Source: Deltaproteobacteria bacterium RIFOXYD12_FULL_56_24 (GTDB lineage: Bacteria; Desulfobacterota; Desulfobulbia; Desulfobulbales; Desulfurivibrionaceae). From it: a DNA stretch of 64,000 bases. The position numbers and the translations under genes are program-made. Below are positions 43,464-53,070 of the stretch, one piece after another (position 1 is the first letter of the stretch; each line of letters starts with the position of its first letter). The stretch is taken from contig MGTD01000035.1 in assembly GCA_001799285.1 (NCBI GenBank), positions 1 through 64,000 of the forward strand. Reading direction: 5' to 3'. The notes under the pieces are model-generated. The model had not been told where the DNA came from. It saw nothing but the letters and a program-made list of their open reading frames with translations, and ran no database searches.

Positions 43464-43928
43464 TCATAAGAGATGCATGCCCATTTTGAGCACCACCTTT
43501 TTGGTGAAAACAGGCATCTGCTGGGTCATGAGCGACGGCATGTGCGCATCGTGGGGAAACAAGGCCATGAAATTGCCAGGAAACAGGTCTACCCGCAACA
43601 GCCCTTGAGCTGGATGTTTGTATAATTCCACATCTCTTGCCGCGTCATAGGGTGTGTCAATCTCCAGTGCACCGGCTTGGCACCAGCCAATCACCTCTTC
43701 TCCGCTGAGAACAGCCTGAATATCGAGATATTTCCGGTGCGTTTCAAGCTCGGAGGTTTCCGGAGAGCGCGTTTCATAGCTCATGACCATGGCGAAGAGG
43801 TCGTCGCCTTGCAGGTGGTACTTCTTTTCTTCCGCGTCGTGTTTCAGTGAGGTGAGAAAATCAAAGGCCAATTGCCAGGCCTTGCCAAATGGGTAACATT
43901 TGTAATTGGCTAAACGATCAACGATCAT
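43464..43928 (-). CDS. YhcH/YjgK/YiaL family protein
   Basis: A 154-residue DUF386-type cupin. ATG 43928 (MIVDRLANYKCYPFGKAW) is preceded by AAGAGG. Motifs: ETHRKYLDIQAVLSGEEVIG, FPGNFMALFPHDAHMPSL and KKVVLKMGMHL, which include the His and Glu metal ligands of the fold. Family members act on sugars such as N-glycolylneuraminate or are associated with sugar catabolism; the substrate here is unknown. It stands alone next to a LysR regulator on the same strand. Confidence 0.88.
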   Translation of the reverse strand: MIVDRLANYKCYPFGKAWQLAFDFLTSLKHDAEEKKYHLQGDDLFAMVMSYETRSPETSELETHRKYLDIQAVLSGEEVIGWCQAGALEIDTPYDAARDVELYKHPAQGLLRVDLFPGNFMALFPHDAHMPSLMTQQMPVFTKKVVLKMGMHLL

Positions 43929-44076
43929 GGCTGTAAAGTCCTCTTGGATTGTTTTTAGAGATAGAGGCCACATCTTTTTGCGTGGCCAAATACTGTCTGC
44001 CGCTCTGTTTGCCGGGGCAAATCTACCCTGTCAAGCCTGTGGGACAAGATTGCAGGATACTTCATCGTCAACCATC

Positions 44077-45051
44077 TCACATCCCCGGCTGCTGGCAGGA
44101 TTTGGCCAGCAGATCCTGGAGTTTCCTGGGGGAAGACAGGCAGGCGCACCCCTGATTGCACTCGTTGAGCAGGGCGCAGAAGTTGATGAACTCCTCCATC
44201 AGGTTGGTGGAGGCCTTTTTTTTGTATTGAATGATCTGCAGGGTTCGTTTCATGTCGACGCCCTCCACGGGCAGCCCTGCCAGCCATCCCTGTTCAACCT
44301 CCCGGCAGACTGCCAGTTTTGAGAGGCAGGCAACCCCGGCTTCTGATTCAACTGCCTTCTTGATGGCTTCGGTATGGCCGAGTTCCATGACCACCTTGAG
44401 CCCGGTTACATGGCGTCCCAGCCTTTTTTTGAAGATCTGGGCTGTGCCCGAGCCCTTTTCCCGCATAATCCATTTGCATTTTTCCAGATCCTCCGGCACG
44501 CGGAAGGTTTTTTGGGCACCTATTTCGCTGGCCGGGCTGGCGATCACCATCAGTTCATCCTGGAGCCAGGGAATGGTGGCAATTTGGTCGTTGCTTACCT
44601 CGCCTTCCACAAAACCAAGGTCCATGCTGCCTTCCACAATGAGTTCCTCGGCCCGCCCGGTGTTGCAGACCGCCATGTCGATGGAGACCGAGGGATGCAT
44701 CTGCCGGAAGGCACCGATCAGGTAGGGCAGGACGTAATTGCCGACGGTGGAGCTGGCCACGATTTTGAGGGCACCGACAACCTTGTCCTTTTTTTCGGCC
44801 ATCAGGGTCTCGATGTTGTTGATCTGGCATAGGATCTCCTTGGCAAAGGGCAGGAGATACCGACCGCGGTCATTAATCAGCAGGGTACGGCCCCGCCGGT
44901 CAAAAAGCGGTCCGCCCAGTTGATTTTGCAGCTCGTTTAGGGCCATACTTACCGCCGATTGTGTCAGAAACAGCTTCTCGCTTGCCTTGGTCACCTGCTG
45001 GCTTTCGGCCACGGCGACAAAAATTTCCAGTTGCCTCAGGGTAATGCTCAT
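44077..45051 (-). CDS. LysR-family transcriptional regulator
   Basis: A 324-residue regulator, ATG 45051. N-terminal winged helix-turn-helix (ITLRQLEIFVAVAESQQVTK, ASEKLFLTQSAVSMALNELQ) and a two-lobe ligand domain (ALKIVASSTVGNYVLPYLIG, WIMREKGSGTAQIFK). The ligand domain is close to the CysB/YeiE branch. The tail carries a Cys-rich segment, NECNQGCACLSS, not usual in the family. Target genes cannot be told; neither neighbour is divergently placed in the classic way, except the PilZ gene at 45278. Confidence 0.9.
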   Translation of the reverse strand: MSITLRQLEIFVAVAESQQVTKASEKLFLTQSAVSMALNELQNQLGGPLFDRRGRTLLINDRGRYLLPFAKEILCQINNIETLMAEKKDKVVGALKIVASSTVGNYVLPYLIGAFRQMHPSVSIDMAVCNTGRAEELIVEGSMDLGFVEGEVSNDQIATIPWLQDELMVIASPASEIGAQKTFRVPEDLEKCKWIMREKGSGTAQIFKKRLGRHVTGLKVVMELGHTEAIKKAVESEAGVACLSKLAVCREVEQGWLAGLPVEGVDMKRTLQIIQYKKKASTNLMEEFINFCALLNECNQGCACLSSPRKLQDLLAKSCQQPGM

Positions 45052-45277
45052 CAGGAGTTCCTCGCACGATGATGGTTAATTCGTTGTTCTCTTTAGTAGT
45101 ACCATAAGTAAAACTTGCGACAAACATTTATATTATTCATTTTTATTTATCATTAGGGTTCGTTAGAGTGTCTGCAAGGCTAAGGCAATACAGGGGGAAA
45201 CAGGGTAAGAATCGGTTTTCCCGGCGCAAACGCTAGGTGAGCCACAAAGATACTTCAGCAAAAAAGGAGGAATGGTC

Positions 45278-45883
45278 GTGGGAAAGTCAGAGGTTGCCGT
45301 CTGTAAGATTGTCCCTGTTCGCAACGCCTCTCCGCTCAGAGACGTTGCAATTCCTGAGAACCGGTCGGGGAATTGGCTCGATACCGGGGACGGCAAGCAT
45401 GCTCAAGATGGCAATGCACCGGGAGAGCAGCACGGAAAATTTCCTCGCTTCACCCCGCGCCTGGAGATGTATGTGTTTCATCAGGGGGTCGGACGGGTAC
45501 TCGACATCAGCATGGGCGGCGTGTCGTTTTCATACATTGCCGACAGCCACCCGCCGGAGGAACTGCCGAGGGAAGGGATGCTTTTTACCCACAGTGGCCA
45601 GCATATCCAAGAGATCCCCTTCGAGGTTGTGGCCGATGAGGTGTGTGCCCAGTTTTTTTTAAGCGACTATTTTGTCCTGGAAAGGAGGGTCCGCTTTGGC
45701 GAGCTTTCCGAGCTCCAGATCAGGCAGTTGGAAAGCTTTATCCTTAACAATGCCCATATCCCGCAATATTCCTACGACACGCGGTATACGGAGTACAAAT
45801 CCGTGTATTCTCCCGCCGGGCTGTCTTCTTTTAACAGAAAAGCACGGGCAAGGGAGGCCAACGCGGATGTACGCCTGGCTTGA
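45278..45883 (+). CDS. PilZ-domain protein
   Basis: A 201-residue protein. GTG 45278 lies 7 bases after AAAAGGAGG; the ATG at 45272 is too close to the ribosome site. Residues ~60-150 fit a PilZ domain: FPRFTPRLEMYVFHQG (RxxxR-like) and VGRVLDISMGGVSFSYIADS (D/NxSxxG). It may bind c-di-GMP. The next gene begins inside its last 17 bases, so it is coupled to the DoxX-like membrane protein. Confidence 0.65.
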   Translation: MGKSEVAVCKIVPVRNASPLRDVAIPENRSGNWLDTGDGKHAQDGNAPGEQHGKFPRFTPRLEMYVFHQGVGRVLDISMGGVSFSYIADSHPPEELPREGMLFTHSGQHIQEIPFEVVADEVCAQFFLSDYFVLERRVRFGELSELQIRQLESFILNNAHIPQYSYDTRYTEYKSVYSPAGLSSFNRKARAREANADVRLA

Positions 45884-46298
45884 CCGAGCTGATATCAAGA
45901 TTTCTGCGGGGATGGACAGGTACTGCCAGCCTTTGATGCGATACTCCATCGCTCTGATCTTCATCTGGTTCGGTCTGTTGAAGCCTTTGGGGATGAGTCC
46001 GGAGGATGAGCTTATCAAGCGCACGGTCTACTGGGTTTCTCCCCAGGTATTTCTGCCTGTTCTCGGCTGGTGGGAGGTTGCCATAGGCCTGTGCTTGCTC
46101 TATCGGCCGTTGATCCGCATCTCCCTGCTGCTCCTGCTTCTCCAGTTGCCGGGGACGATGCTGCCCTTGATGCTGCTGCCGGAAATCTGCTTTACCCATC
46201 CGCCGTTCGGGCTCTCCCTGGAAGGGCAATATATCGTAAAGAATATATTTTTGGTGAGCGCGGCTTTTATGATCGGCGGGAAGGTCCGCGTCCAGTAA
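45867..46298 (+). CDS. DoxX-like integral membrane protein
   Basis: A 143-residue membrane protein. ATG 45867 has GGGAGG 9 bases upstream and overlaps the PilZ gene. Four spans: YSIALIFIWFGLLKPL, VFLPVLGWWEVAIGLCLLY, ISLLLLLLQLPGTMLPLMLL and YIVKNIFLVSAAFMIGG. The last span with its YIVKN start is typical of DoxX/YkgB-type proteins. Function uncertain in the family; co-translated with a c-di-GMP-type sensor here. Confidence 0.65.
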   Translation: MYAWLDRADIKISAGMDRYCQPLMRYSIALIFIWFGLLKPLGMSPEDELIKRTVYWVSPQVFLPVLGWWEVAIGLCLLYRPLIRISLLLLLLQLPGTMLPLMLLPEICFTHPPFGLSLEGQYIVKNIFLVSAAFMIGGKVRVQ

Positions 46299-46427
46299 TC
46301 GCCCTCAGCACCGGCTCACTCCTCCGCAGCCGGGGCGACTGTGGCCTTGTCCAGACCTTCTCCCCTGGGCAAGGCCGCAGAGTTTTCCTGAAAAGGCGTG
46401 AGGGATGTTCTTTGGCAAGAACTGCCT

Positions 46428-49400
46428 TCAGCGCGAACTCAATTCCAGCTTGGCCGGGACACTTTTATCCTGCTCTTCGCTTTGCACCGCAGGGCCGACG
46501 GTGATTCGAACTGCGTCCGCGCCGGCCCGGTCCGTGAGTCCCTGGACGATGGCCTTTCCCCGTTGCTCGGCCAAACTCTCCAGCTCGGCTTGATTCAGGG
46601 GCGCGGTTTCCACCAGATACGCAAACAGAGCCCGGTAGAACTCGTGGTCCTCGCTGGCCCGGCCGAGCAGGGCCAGGGCAGGGTTGACCCGGTTCGCTGT
46701 TTTGCCTGTGTTTTTCCGGTAGTCGGCTTCAAAGGCGGCCAGTCTGTTTCCGCTCAGGGTTTCCAGGGCGCGCTGGGTTTTGGCATGGTCAAAGGCCACC
46801 GGGCCAGGGTCTTCGTCCGCTTCCAGTTTTACGCCAAGTTTTTGGGCCAGCTCGCGGCGGACCTGCGCCGACTTAAGCGCCGTTCCGTCCAGGCCGGGCG
46901 CAAAACCGCCATGCACGGTGAGTTGCAGCTGTTTTCTTTTTTCAAGAGCCAGCGCCACTTTGTTAAGTTTTTCCTGTTCCGGCGGGGTCAGCATCGCCTG
47001 GCCCGGCTCAAAAAGGATTTTATCCAGATTTTCAGAACTGCCGCTGAAAAGAGCGGCCAGGGCTCGGAAAGGCGCGGTGACTATCTTGGTGAGTACATTG
47101 GTAATGGCCTGCCAGATCAGGTGCCCGTATGAGAACTCCGGGTGGTCCACATTGCCGCGCACCGGGAGCTTCAGATCAATCTTGCCGTCGCTGTCGGTGA
47201 GCAGGGCAATGGCCAGATCAAGGGGCAATTTGAGGGCTCCTGGGCTTTCCACCCGCTCGCCCAGGGTGAAACGTTCCAGAATCACCGAGTTGTCGCCCAG
47301 CAGCTCGCTGTCTTTGATCTTGTATTCAAGGTCCAGGTTCAGCTTGCCGCTGGAGATGATTCGCCCGGCAAAGGTGGCGGTGTAGGGAGAAAGGGGCGGC
47401 ATCTCCACATTGCGGAAAGATACTTTGATGTCGGTGAATTTTTTCGGCGCGTAAGGGGCCAGGCTGCCTTCAGCCCGGGCCTGACCAAATTCGCCCACCT
47501 TGCCGTCGAGCTTCAGGTTGGCCCGGCTGTCCTTTTTGCTTGAGATCCCGGTGATAACCCCGCGGGTTTGTTCGATTTTGGCGGCAAAGGGCAAAACCAG
47601 GCTGAAGTCGGCAAAGTCAATCACCCCTTTTTCCAGGCGGACCCGCTCTATGTTCACCGGGAAGGGCGGGCGGTCCTGTTTTTCTTCCGGTTTGCCCGAC
47701 TTCGCCGCTTTTGCTGCCTCCGCAGGCCCTTGTTTTTTGCGGATCTTAGCCAGGTTTACGCTTTTGTCTTTGAAAATGGTGATCTTGGCCCCGGGCTCCC
47801 TCAGCCTGAGCTCCTTGATCTCCAGATGATCCGGATTGAGGCTTAAGTCAAAGCCGTTGGCCGCCAGCTCTTTCCAGGCAAGGAAACGGTCGCCGGTCTC
47901 CTCCTCTTGCAAAAGAAGATTGCCGATTTTGGCCAGGCCTGTAACGTTGATCTGGGGCTGGGGTTCCTTGGGCTCATAGCGCAGGTTGGTGTCGGCTGAA
48001 AAGTCCCCGGAAACCAGAGTAAGGGCTACCTCTTTCGCCACCAGGCCGGCCAGCGGCTTGAGGTTGAGGCGGTCAAGGGCGATCTTTGCCTCGATCTTCC
48101 CGATTTTATTACCTTGCCGGGGCACGGTTCCTTTAAGGCCCAAGGAGCCGCCCTGTCGGATCTTGCTTTGCAGGGTAAAGGCCAGGGGCTTTTCGCCGGG
48201 CAGAGTCAGCCCCGTCACTTCGGCCTGCAGGCCGGTCAGGTCAAAGGCCAGCGGGGTTGTACTCTGCCGGTCAACAAAACCAAGGTCAAGGCTGCTGACG
48301 GTAAGCAGGTCAAGGGCCACTTTCCAGGGCTGCTCTTTCCCGGCCTTGGCCTCCTCGGCTTTCCCAGTTTTCGCCTTGGCCTTTTGCCCTTTGCCTGCCG
48401 GACCTCTGTTTAGATTCAGGACCTTGCCGTTAACGGCAAAACGGCTAAGAGCAGCTTCCTTGCGCTCGGAATCAAGGCTTGCGCCACTGAGCCGCAAATC
48501 AAGCCGGGCCTCAAGGCCGATGGGGGCGGGCTGGCTTTCGTCGGTAAAGTTCACGGCGACGTTCTTGACGTTCAGGGCCGCCATTTTCACCCGCCAGCCT
48601 GGTTTCTTAGGCTCTTCCGGCTGCTCCTTGATCAGAGCCTGCCAGTTGTTGGAACCGTCCGGGTTGATCCGCAGGGCGATCCGGCAATCCGCCAGATCGA
48701 TGCCGGGGAGCTGTATCTCCCGGGCGGCAAGATCAAGCCTGGCTCCGGCGACCTTCAGGCTGTTAAGGCCGAGGATTGGCTGGGCCGAGTCCTTTCCGGC
48801 CAGGGTCAGCCCGGTTAAGGCCAGCTTATTCAGGTTGACGACCAGAGAAGGTTTTTGCTCGGGCAGAGAGAAATCATAGACGGCGGAAAGAGAGAGGGCG
48901 CCGGCCGGCTCGGTGATGTTGACCTGATCCTGCAAAAAATCAAAAATCGTGGCAGCCTGCAAGTCCGTAATGTCGATTTTTCCGGAGGCGGTTAGCGGTT
49001 TAAGAGTCATGCTCCCCTGCCAGCCGAGCTTGCCGCCGTCGGGCAGGGCGGCGCTGATGATGTAGGCGCCGCGCTCCTTGGCCAGGGTTGAGATGTTTCT
49101 CAGCTCAATGGCAACCGGGGCGGAATTGAGTTCAACCGGCTTTTCCCCGGAAATATCGGTGAGCCGCAGCGAGCCGCCGGTCAGCAACAGATGCCTGAGC
49201 AGCAAGCCGGGCAGCTCTGTAGCCGCCGGTTCCGGTTCCGCTGCTTTGGGTAGCTTCCCGACGATTCTGGCCAGGTTGAGACGGCCATCCGCTTCAATCA
49301 CCAGATGGACGGCAGGGTCTTCCACGACGAGGTCGGCAAAGGTCCAGGCCCGGCGGAAAAGGCTGACCGCTTCAAAATCAATAAAAAACCTTTTCAGGGC

Positions 49401-49679
49401 AACAAGCGGTTGGCCTTTTTCTTTTACGCTGAAATTTGTTATCTCGACGGTGAAAAGCAGGGGGTTGATATTTATCCGGCCGGGCTCAAGCTGCAGGCCA
49501 AGCTTTTCCGAAACGGATTGTGGGGCATATTTGCTGATCAGCCAGGGGGCGAGATAAAAACCTGCCAAAGTATAGAGGGCAAAAAGAGTGGTCAGGATGC
49601 AGGCTGTGATGATCAGGCCACGGCGCCAGGCGTTTAGCAGGGCAAGGAAGCGGGGGATTATTTCGGCAGGCTTCGGCAT
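46428..49679 (-). CDS. DUF748 (AsmA-like) giant envelope protein
   Basis: A 1083-residue protein, ATG 49679. One N-terminal membrane span (~18-42, LIITACILTTLFALYTLAGF) and then a long periplasmic beta-rich body of repeated AsmA-type units, with low-complexity Lys/Ala linkers (GPAGKGQKAKAKTGKAEEAK). The conserved end PEFSYGHLIWQAITNVLTKI and the OmpA-like stretch ILFEPGQAMLTPPEQEKLNK identify DUF748. Related bridge-like proteins move phospholipid between membranes; this role is inferred. Follows pgpA, a phospholipid gene, by 40 bases. Confidence 0.85.
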   Translation of the reverse strand: MPKPAEIIPRFLALLNAWRRGLIITACILTTLFALYTLAGFYLAPWLISKYAPQSVSEKLGLQLEPGRININPLLFTVEITNFSVKEKGQPLVALKRFFIDFEAVSLFRRAWTFADLVVEDPAVHLVIEADGRLNLARIVGKLPKAAEPEPAATELPGLLLRHLLLTGGSLRLTDISGEKPVELNSAPVAIELRNISTLAKERGAYIISAALPDGGKLGWQGSMTLKPLTASGKIDITDLQAATIFDFLQDQVNITEPAGALSLSAVYDFSLPEQKPSLVVNLNKLALTGLTLAGKDSAQPILGLNSLKVAGARLDLAAREIQLPGIDLADCRIALRINPDGSNNWQALIKEQPEEPKKPGWRVKMAALNVKNVAVNFTDESQPAPIGLEARLDLRLSGASLDSERKEAALSRFAVNGKVLNLNRGPAGKGQKAKAKTGKAEEAKAGKEQPWKVALDLLTVSSLDLGFVDRQSTTPLAFDLTGLQAEVTGLTLPGEKPLAFTLQSKIRQGGSLGLKGTVPRQGNKIGKIEAKIALDRLNLKPLAGLVAKEVALTLVSGDFSADTNLRYEPKEPQPQINVTGLAKIGNLLLQEEETGDRFLAWKELAANGFDLSLNPDHLEIKELRLREPGAKITIFKDKSVNLAKIRKKQGPAEAAKAAKSGKPEEKQDRPPFPVNIERVRLEKGVIDFADFSLVLPFAAKIEQTRGVITGISSKKDSRANLKLDGKVGEFGQARAEGSLAPYAPKKFTDIKVSFRNVEMPPLSPYTATFAGRIISSGKLNLDLEYKIKDSELLGDNSVILERFTLGERVESPGALKLPLDLAIALLTDSDGKIDLKLPVRGNVDHPEFSYGHLIWQAITNVLTKIVTAPFRALAALFSGSSENLDKILFEPGQAMLTPPEQEKLNKVALALEKRKQLQLTVHGGFAPGLDGTALKSAQVRRELAQKLGVKLEADEDPGPVAFDHAKTQRALETLSGNRLAAFEADYRKNTGKTANRVNPALALLGRASEDHEFYRALFAYLVETAPLNQAELESLAEQRGKAIVQGLTDRAGADAVRITVGPAVQSEEQDKSVPAKLELSSR

Positions 49680-49719
49680 TGGGTGGCTCCGTAAGGGATG
49701 CTCGGGAGATGATGGCCGT

Positions 49720-50175
49720 CTATCTGCCTATAGCATAACAGAAAATTTGCAGGATGATGAGACTGTAAATCCCGGCCAGCACATCATCGAGAACGATGCC
49801 CAGGCCGCCGTTGAGCCGCTGGTCGATAAGGCGGATGGGGTATGGCTTGAAAATGTCGAAAAAACGGAAAATGAAAAACCCCAGCAGCCAGATCAGGGGG
49901 TTGTCCGGCGCAGCGATCAGGGTGATCAGCATGCCGATGACCTCGTCGATCACCACCACCCCCGGATCTTTGCGGTCCAGAATCTTTTCCGCCTGCCCGG
50001 CCGTGATGACGGCGATGAAAAATATGGCCGTCAGGGCCAGGGCATAATAATTCGGCGCCAGCTGGCGGAGAAAAAAATGCAGGGGCAGGGCCAACAGCGA
50101 CCCCCAGGTGCCGGGGGCCTTGGGCAGATAGCCCGCGCCAAAACCGGTGGCAATACCCATGAACAGTCGATCCAT
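49720..50175 (-). CDS. pgpA: Phosphatidylglycerophosphatase A
   Basis: A 151-residue membrane enzyme, ATG 50175 touching the larC stop. Motifs: GFGAGYLPKAPGTWGSLLAL at the N-terminus, VVIDEVIGMLITL and FRFFDIFKPYPIRLIDQRLN, with GGLGIVLDDVLAGIYS. It dephosphorylates phosphatidylglycerol-phosphate. Four spans. Last or second-last gene of the def-fmt-TVP38-larC run. Confidence 0.93.
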   Translation of the reverse strand: MDRLFMGIATGFGAGYLPKAPGTWGSLLALPLHFFLRQLAPNYYALALTAIFFIAVITAGQAEKILDRKDPGVVVIDEVIGMLITLIAAPDNPLIWLLGFFIFRFFDIFKPYPIRLIDQRLNGGLGIVLDDVLAGIYSLIILQIFCYAIGR

Positions 50176-51369
50176 TTACCTTTCCCCTTTAAATCTTTTG
50201 CCTTCGGCGCGCCCAACCTCAGCGTACACCTCTTTGAGCGGGACGTGGTGCTCTATTGCCACCCGCTTGCAGTCCTCGTATTCCGGGGTCAAAACCTTCC
50301 CGGCCGGGGTCGTTACCTTTTTTACCCGCACCTCGCCCCAGCGGGTGGGAATCGTGCCACCCTCCCGGGGCAGGGTCCAGCGCTGCTCGGTGCGAAAACG
50401 CAGGCCGATGGCCGTGGTCTCGCTTAAAATGCACTCCTTGACTGCCAGGGCAGCAGCCCGGTCACAGATCACCCGCAACAGAAAGCCGGGCCGCCCCTTT
50501 TTCATCTGGATGGGGATCAGGGCCACATCCAGGGCGCTTAGGGTGAAGAGCCGTTCACTGAGATAGGGAAAGGTTTCCGGCGACCAGTCGTCCAGATGGG
50601 TTTCGATCACCTCTACCTCCTGGGCCTCAACCACGGGCCTGGCGGTGCCCAGAATCAGACGGAGGAGATTGGCCTGGCCGTTGCTCAGCTCCTGGCTGCC
50701 GGCTCCGTATCCCACCCCGGTTATGGTCATCGGCGGCATGGGGCCGTAGCCGGTAGCCAGGGTCTTAACGATGGCCGCCCCGGTCGGGGTGACCAGCTCC
50801 TGGCTCAGTTCGACTCCGTAAGTGGGCACCCCTTGCAGCAGTTCGCAGACCGCAGGGGCCGGCAGGGGCAGCAGGCCATGGGCGCAGCGGACCCAGCCGC
50901 TCGGCATGGGCAGCGGGGCGCAATGGAGCTGGGTGATCTTCAGGGCGGCAAGGCCGATGGCTACGCCGACGATATCCACAATGGCGTCGATCCCGCCCAC
51001 CTCATGGAAATGGACGGTCTCCACCGTCCTGCCATGCACCCTGGCTTCGGCCTCGGCCAGCAGGGAGAAGATGGCAAGCGCCGTTGCCTGGACCGGCTCC
51101 GCGAGTCTGCTTGCGGTGATGAGCTGCCTAATGTCCGTCAAGTTGCGGTGCGGATGGCTCTCCCCGCTTTGCACCGAAAGGGTAGTGGCGGCGATGGCCC
51201 CGCAGCTCTTTTTGCCCACGCTCATGGTATAGCCGTCAAGGCCGAGCAGGGCCAGCTGGCTTTGCAATTCCGCCAGCGGCAGCCCGGCATCGAGCAGGGC
51301 GCCAAGGAACATGTCGCCGCTGATTCCGGAAAAACAGTCGATATAGGCGATGGTGCGCTGGTCAGTCAT
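50176..51369 (-). CDS. larC: Nickel-pincer cofactor biosynthesis protein LarC
   Basis: A 397-residue protein, ATG 51369, overlapping the TVP38 gene by 8 bases. Signature start YIDCFSGISGDMFLGALLDA; ETVHFHEVGGIDAIVDIVG and the C-terminal part CKRVAIEHHVPLKEVYAEV. LarC inserts nickel into the pyridinium-dithiocarboxylate cofactor of lactate racemase and related LarA enzymes. No larA, larB or larE lies in the window. Programmed frameshifting known for some larC genes is not needed here; the frame is continuous. Confidence 0.92.
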   Translation of the reverse strand: MTDQRTIAYIDCFSGISGDMFLGALLDAGLPLAELQSQLALLGLDGYTMSVGKKSCGAIAATTLSVQSGESHPHRNLTDIRQLITASRLAEPVQATALAIFSLLAEAEARVHGRTVETVHFHEVGGIDAIVDIVGVAIGLAALKITQLHCAPLPMPSGWVRCAHGLLPLPAPAVCELLQGVPTYGVELSQELVTPTGAAIVKTLATGYGPMPPMTITGVGYGAGSQELSNGQANLLRLILGTARPVVEAQEVEVIETHLDDWSPETFPYLSERLFTLSALDVALIPIQMKKGRPGFLLRVICDRAAALAVKECILSETTAIGLRFRTEQRWTLPREGGTIPTRWGEVRVKKVTTPAGKVLTPEYEDCKRVAIEHHVPLKEVYAEVGRAEGKRFKGER

Positions 51370-52123
51370 TTTTTCTCGAAGGATCAGGTTTGGTCAGCTC
51401 GTCGTCGGGGAAGGTCCGGCGGCTGTAGTGGGTGAGCCAGGCGAGGATCTGATGGTGATAGAAGGCATAGGGAATGGCAATCAGGGCGGAAAGGCCGAGT
51501 ATAATGGCAAATTTCAAATAGTTGCCCTGATAGATCTCGGCTCCCTGGAAGGAAAGGAGCAGGGTGCCCGGCATCCGGCCCACGAAGGTGATGAACAAAA
51601 AAACCGGCAGCGGCATGTGGCTCATGCCCAGGAGATAGGCCAGGGAATCCTTGGGGAAGCCGGGCAGGAGAAAGAGGATAAAGGGAATAATAAAATCTCC
51701 CTTGCTGATCAGATGGTTGAATCGCTGGTAGAGGGCAGTGTGCTCCAACCTGCGGCGGACCAGATCGCTTAGCAGGCGGCCGACCATGAAGGCCAGCCAG
51801 GAACCGATGGTCAGCCCAATGGTGGAATAAACAAATGCCGACAGGACGCCGAAAAGGTAGCCGCCCAAAACGCCGCTTGCCTCGCCGGGGATGGGGGCAA
51901 TGAGAACCTGCATGATCTGCAGGGAGATGAAGATGAGTGGCGCGAAGACGCCTTTGGCCAGGATGACCTCTCGGAGCTGTTCCCCGTGCTGCCGCGAATT
52001 TTGTAAGTAAGAAAGAACCCGGCCAAAAAGGTTGTCTTGCTGGAGGGCATAGAGGGCAACGACCCCAATCCCGGCGAGGATGAGCACAAGGTAGAAGATG
52101 CGGCTTTTCAGAAATCGGGTCAT
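51362..52123 (-). CDS. TVP38/TMEM64 (VTT-domain) membrane protein
   Basis: A 253-residue protein, ATG 52123 in an ATGA overlap with fmt. Five to six spans; the VTT core includes GEASGVLGGYLFGVLSAFVY, the re-entrant FLLPGFPKDSLAYLLGMSHM and FVGRMPGTLLLSFQGAEIY. DedA/VTT proteins are lipid scramblases or flippases in other organisms (undecaprenyl phosphate, phospholipids). Lies with fmt, larC and pgpA in one transcript. Confidence 0.85.
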   Translation of the reverse strand: MTRFLKSRIFYLVLILAGIGVVALYALQQDNLFGRVLSYLQNSRQHGEQLREVILAKGVFAPLIFISLQIMQVLIAPIPGEASGVLGGYLFGVLSAFVYSTIGLTIGSWLAFMVGRLLSDLVRRRLEHTALYQRFNHLISKGDFIIPFILFLLPGFPKDSLAYLLGMSHMPLPVFLFITFVGRMPGTLLLSFQGAEIYQGNYLKFAIILGLSALIAIPYAFYHHQILAWLTHYSRRTFPDDELTKPDPSRKND

Positions 52124-53067
52124 GTGGGAAACCGCAGCCCTTTTTCGAGCGGCCTGCCCCGGAGAAAGGCGTCCGAGCTCAGCCGCTTGGAGCCTTCAAG
52201 CTGCACCTCCCCGAGGCGCAGATACCCTTCGCCGGTGGCCACCACCAGCCCACCCTTGTTGGCTCGGCACAGGGTGCCGGGCGCTTCGCCAACACTCCCC
52301 TCGCTAACCTGCGGGGCAAAAAAACGCAGCCATTTGCCATCCAGGGTGGTGTGGGCCATGGGCCATGGGTCCAGCCCCCTGATCTGGCAGCTGATTTCCT
52401 TGGCTGATCGGCGCCAGTCAATGGCGCTCAACTCCTTGGAGAGCGGCGGCGCCGGGGTGGCCAGACTGTCGTCCTGTTTGTGTGGCGGGAGGTTGCCGGC
52501 CTTGAGCCGTTCCAGAGCTTCGATGAGCAGCCGGCCGCCAAGGTCGGCCATCTTAACGGCCAGGCTGCCGGCGGTGTCATCAGCCGCGATGATCAGGTTG
52601 CCAGGCAAAAGGATGTCGCCGGTGTCCAGGCCCTCGTCCATCTGCATGATGGTGATGCCGGTTTCCGGGTCACCGTTCAGCACCGCCCACTGGATGGGGG
52701 CCGCGCCTCGGTATCTGGGGAGGAGCGAGCCGTGTACGTTGATGGTGCCTAAAGGCGGCAGGTTGAGTACCGGCCCGGGCAGGATGCGGCCATAGGCGGT
52801 AACGACCATGAGATCCGGGGAAAAGCTGCGGAGTTCTTCCAGAAACTCAGGGGTTCTGACCCTGGCAGGCTGGAGAACCGGAAGGCCCGCGGCCAGGGCC
52901 AGCTCCTTGACCGGCGGCGGGCTCAGCTTGCGGCCGCGGCCTTTGGGCCTGTCCGGCTGGCAGACCACGGCGACCACTTCTTCTCCGTGGTCGAGAAGGG
53001 CCTGTAGCGAGGGCACGGCGAACTCCGGGGTGCCCATGAAGATTATGCGGTACCTGCTGGTCGCCAC
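52120..53067 (-). CDS. fmt: Methionyl-tRNA formyltransferase
   Basis: A 315-residue enzyme with GTG start at 53067, 3 bases after the def stop. Motifs: RIIFMGTPEFAVPSLQALL, the formyl-folate site NVHGSLLPRYRGAAPIQWAV, MQMDEGLDTGDILL. It formylates Met-tRNA(fMet). The def-fmt pair is a common operon; the GTG has GAGGAA about 11 bases upstream. Confidence 0.95.
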   Translation of the reverse strand: MATSRYRIIFMGTPEFAVPSLQALLDHGEEVVAVVCQPDRPKGRGRKLSPPPVKELALAAGLPVLQPARVRTPEFLEELRSFSPDLMVVTAYGRILPGPVLNLPPLGTINVHGSLLPRYRGAAPIQWAVLNGDPETGITIMQMDEGLDTGDILLPGNLIIAADDTAGSLAVKMADLGGRLLIEALERLKAGNLPPHKQDDSLATPAPPLSKELSAIDWRRSAKEISCQIRGLDPWPMAHTTLDGKWLRFFAPQVSEGSVGEAPGTLCRANKGGLVVATGEGYLRLGEVQLEGSKRLSSDAFLRGRPLEKGLRFPT

Positions 53068-53070
53068 CGG

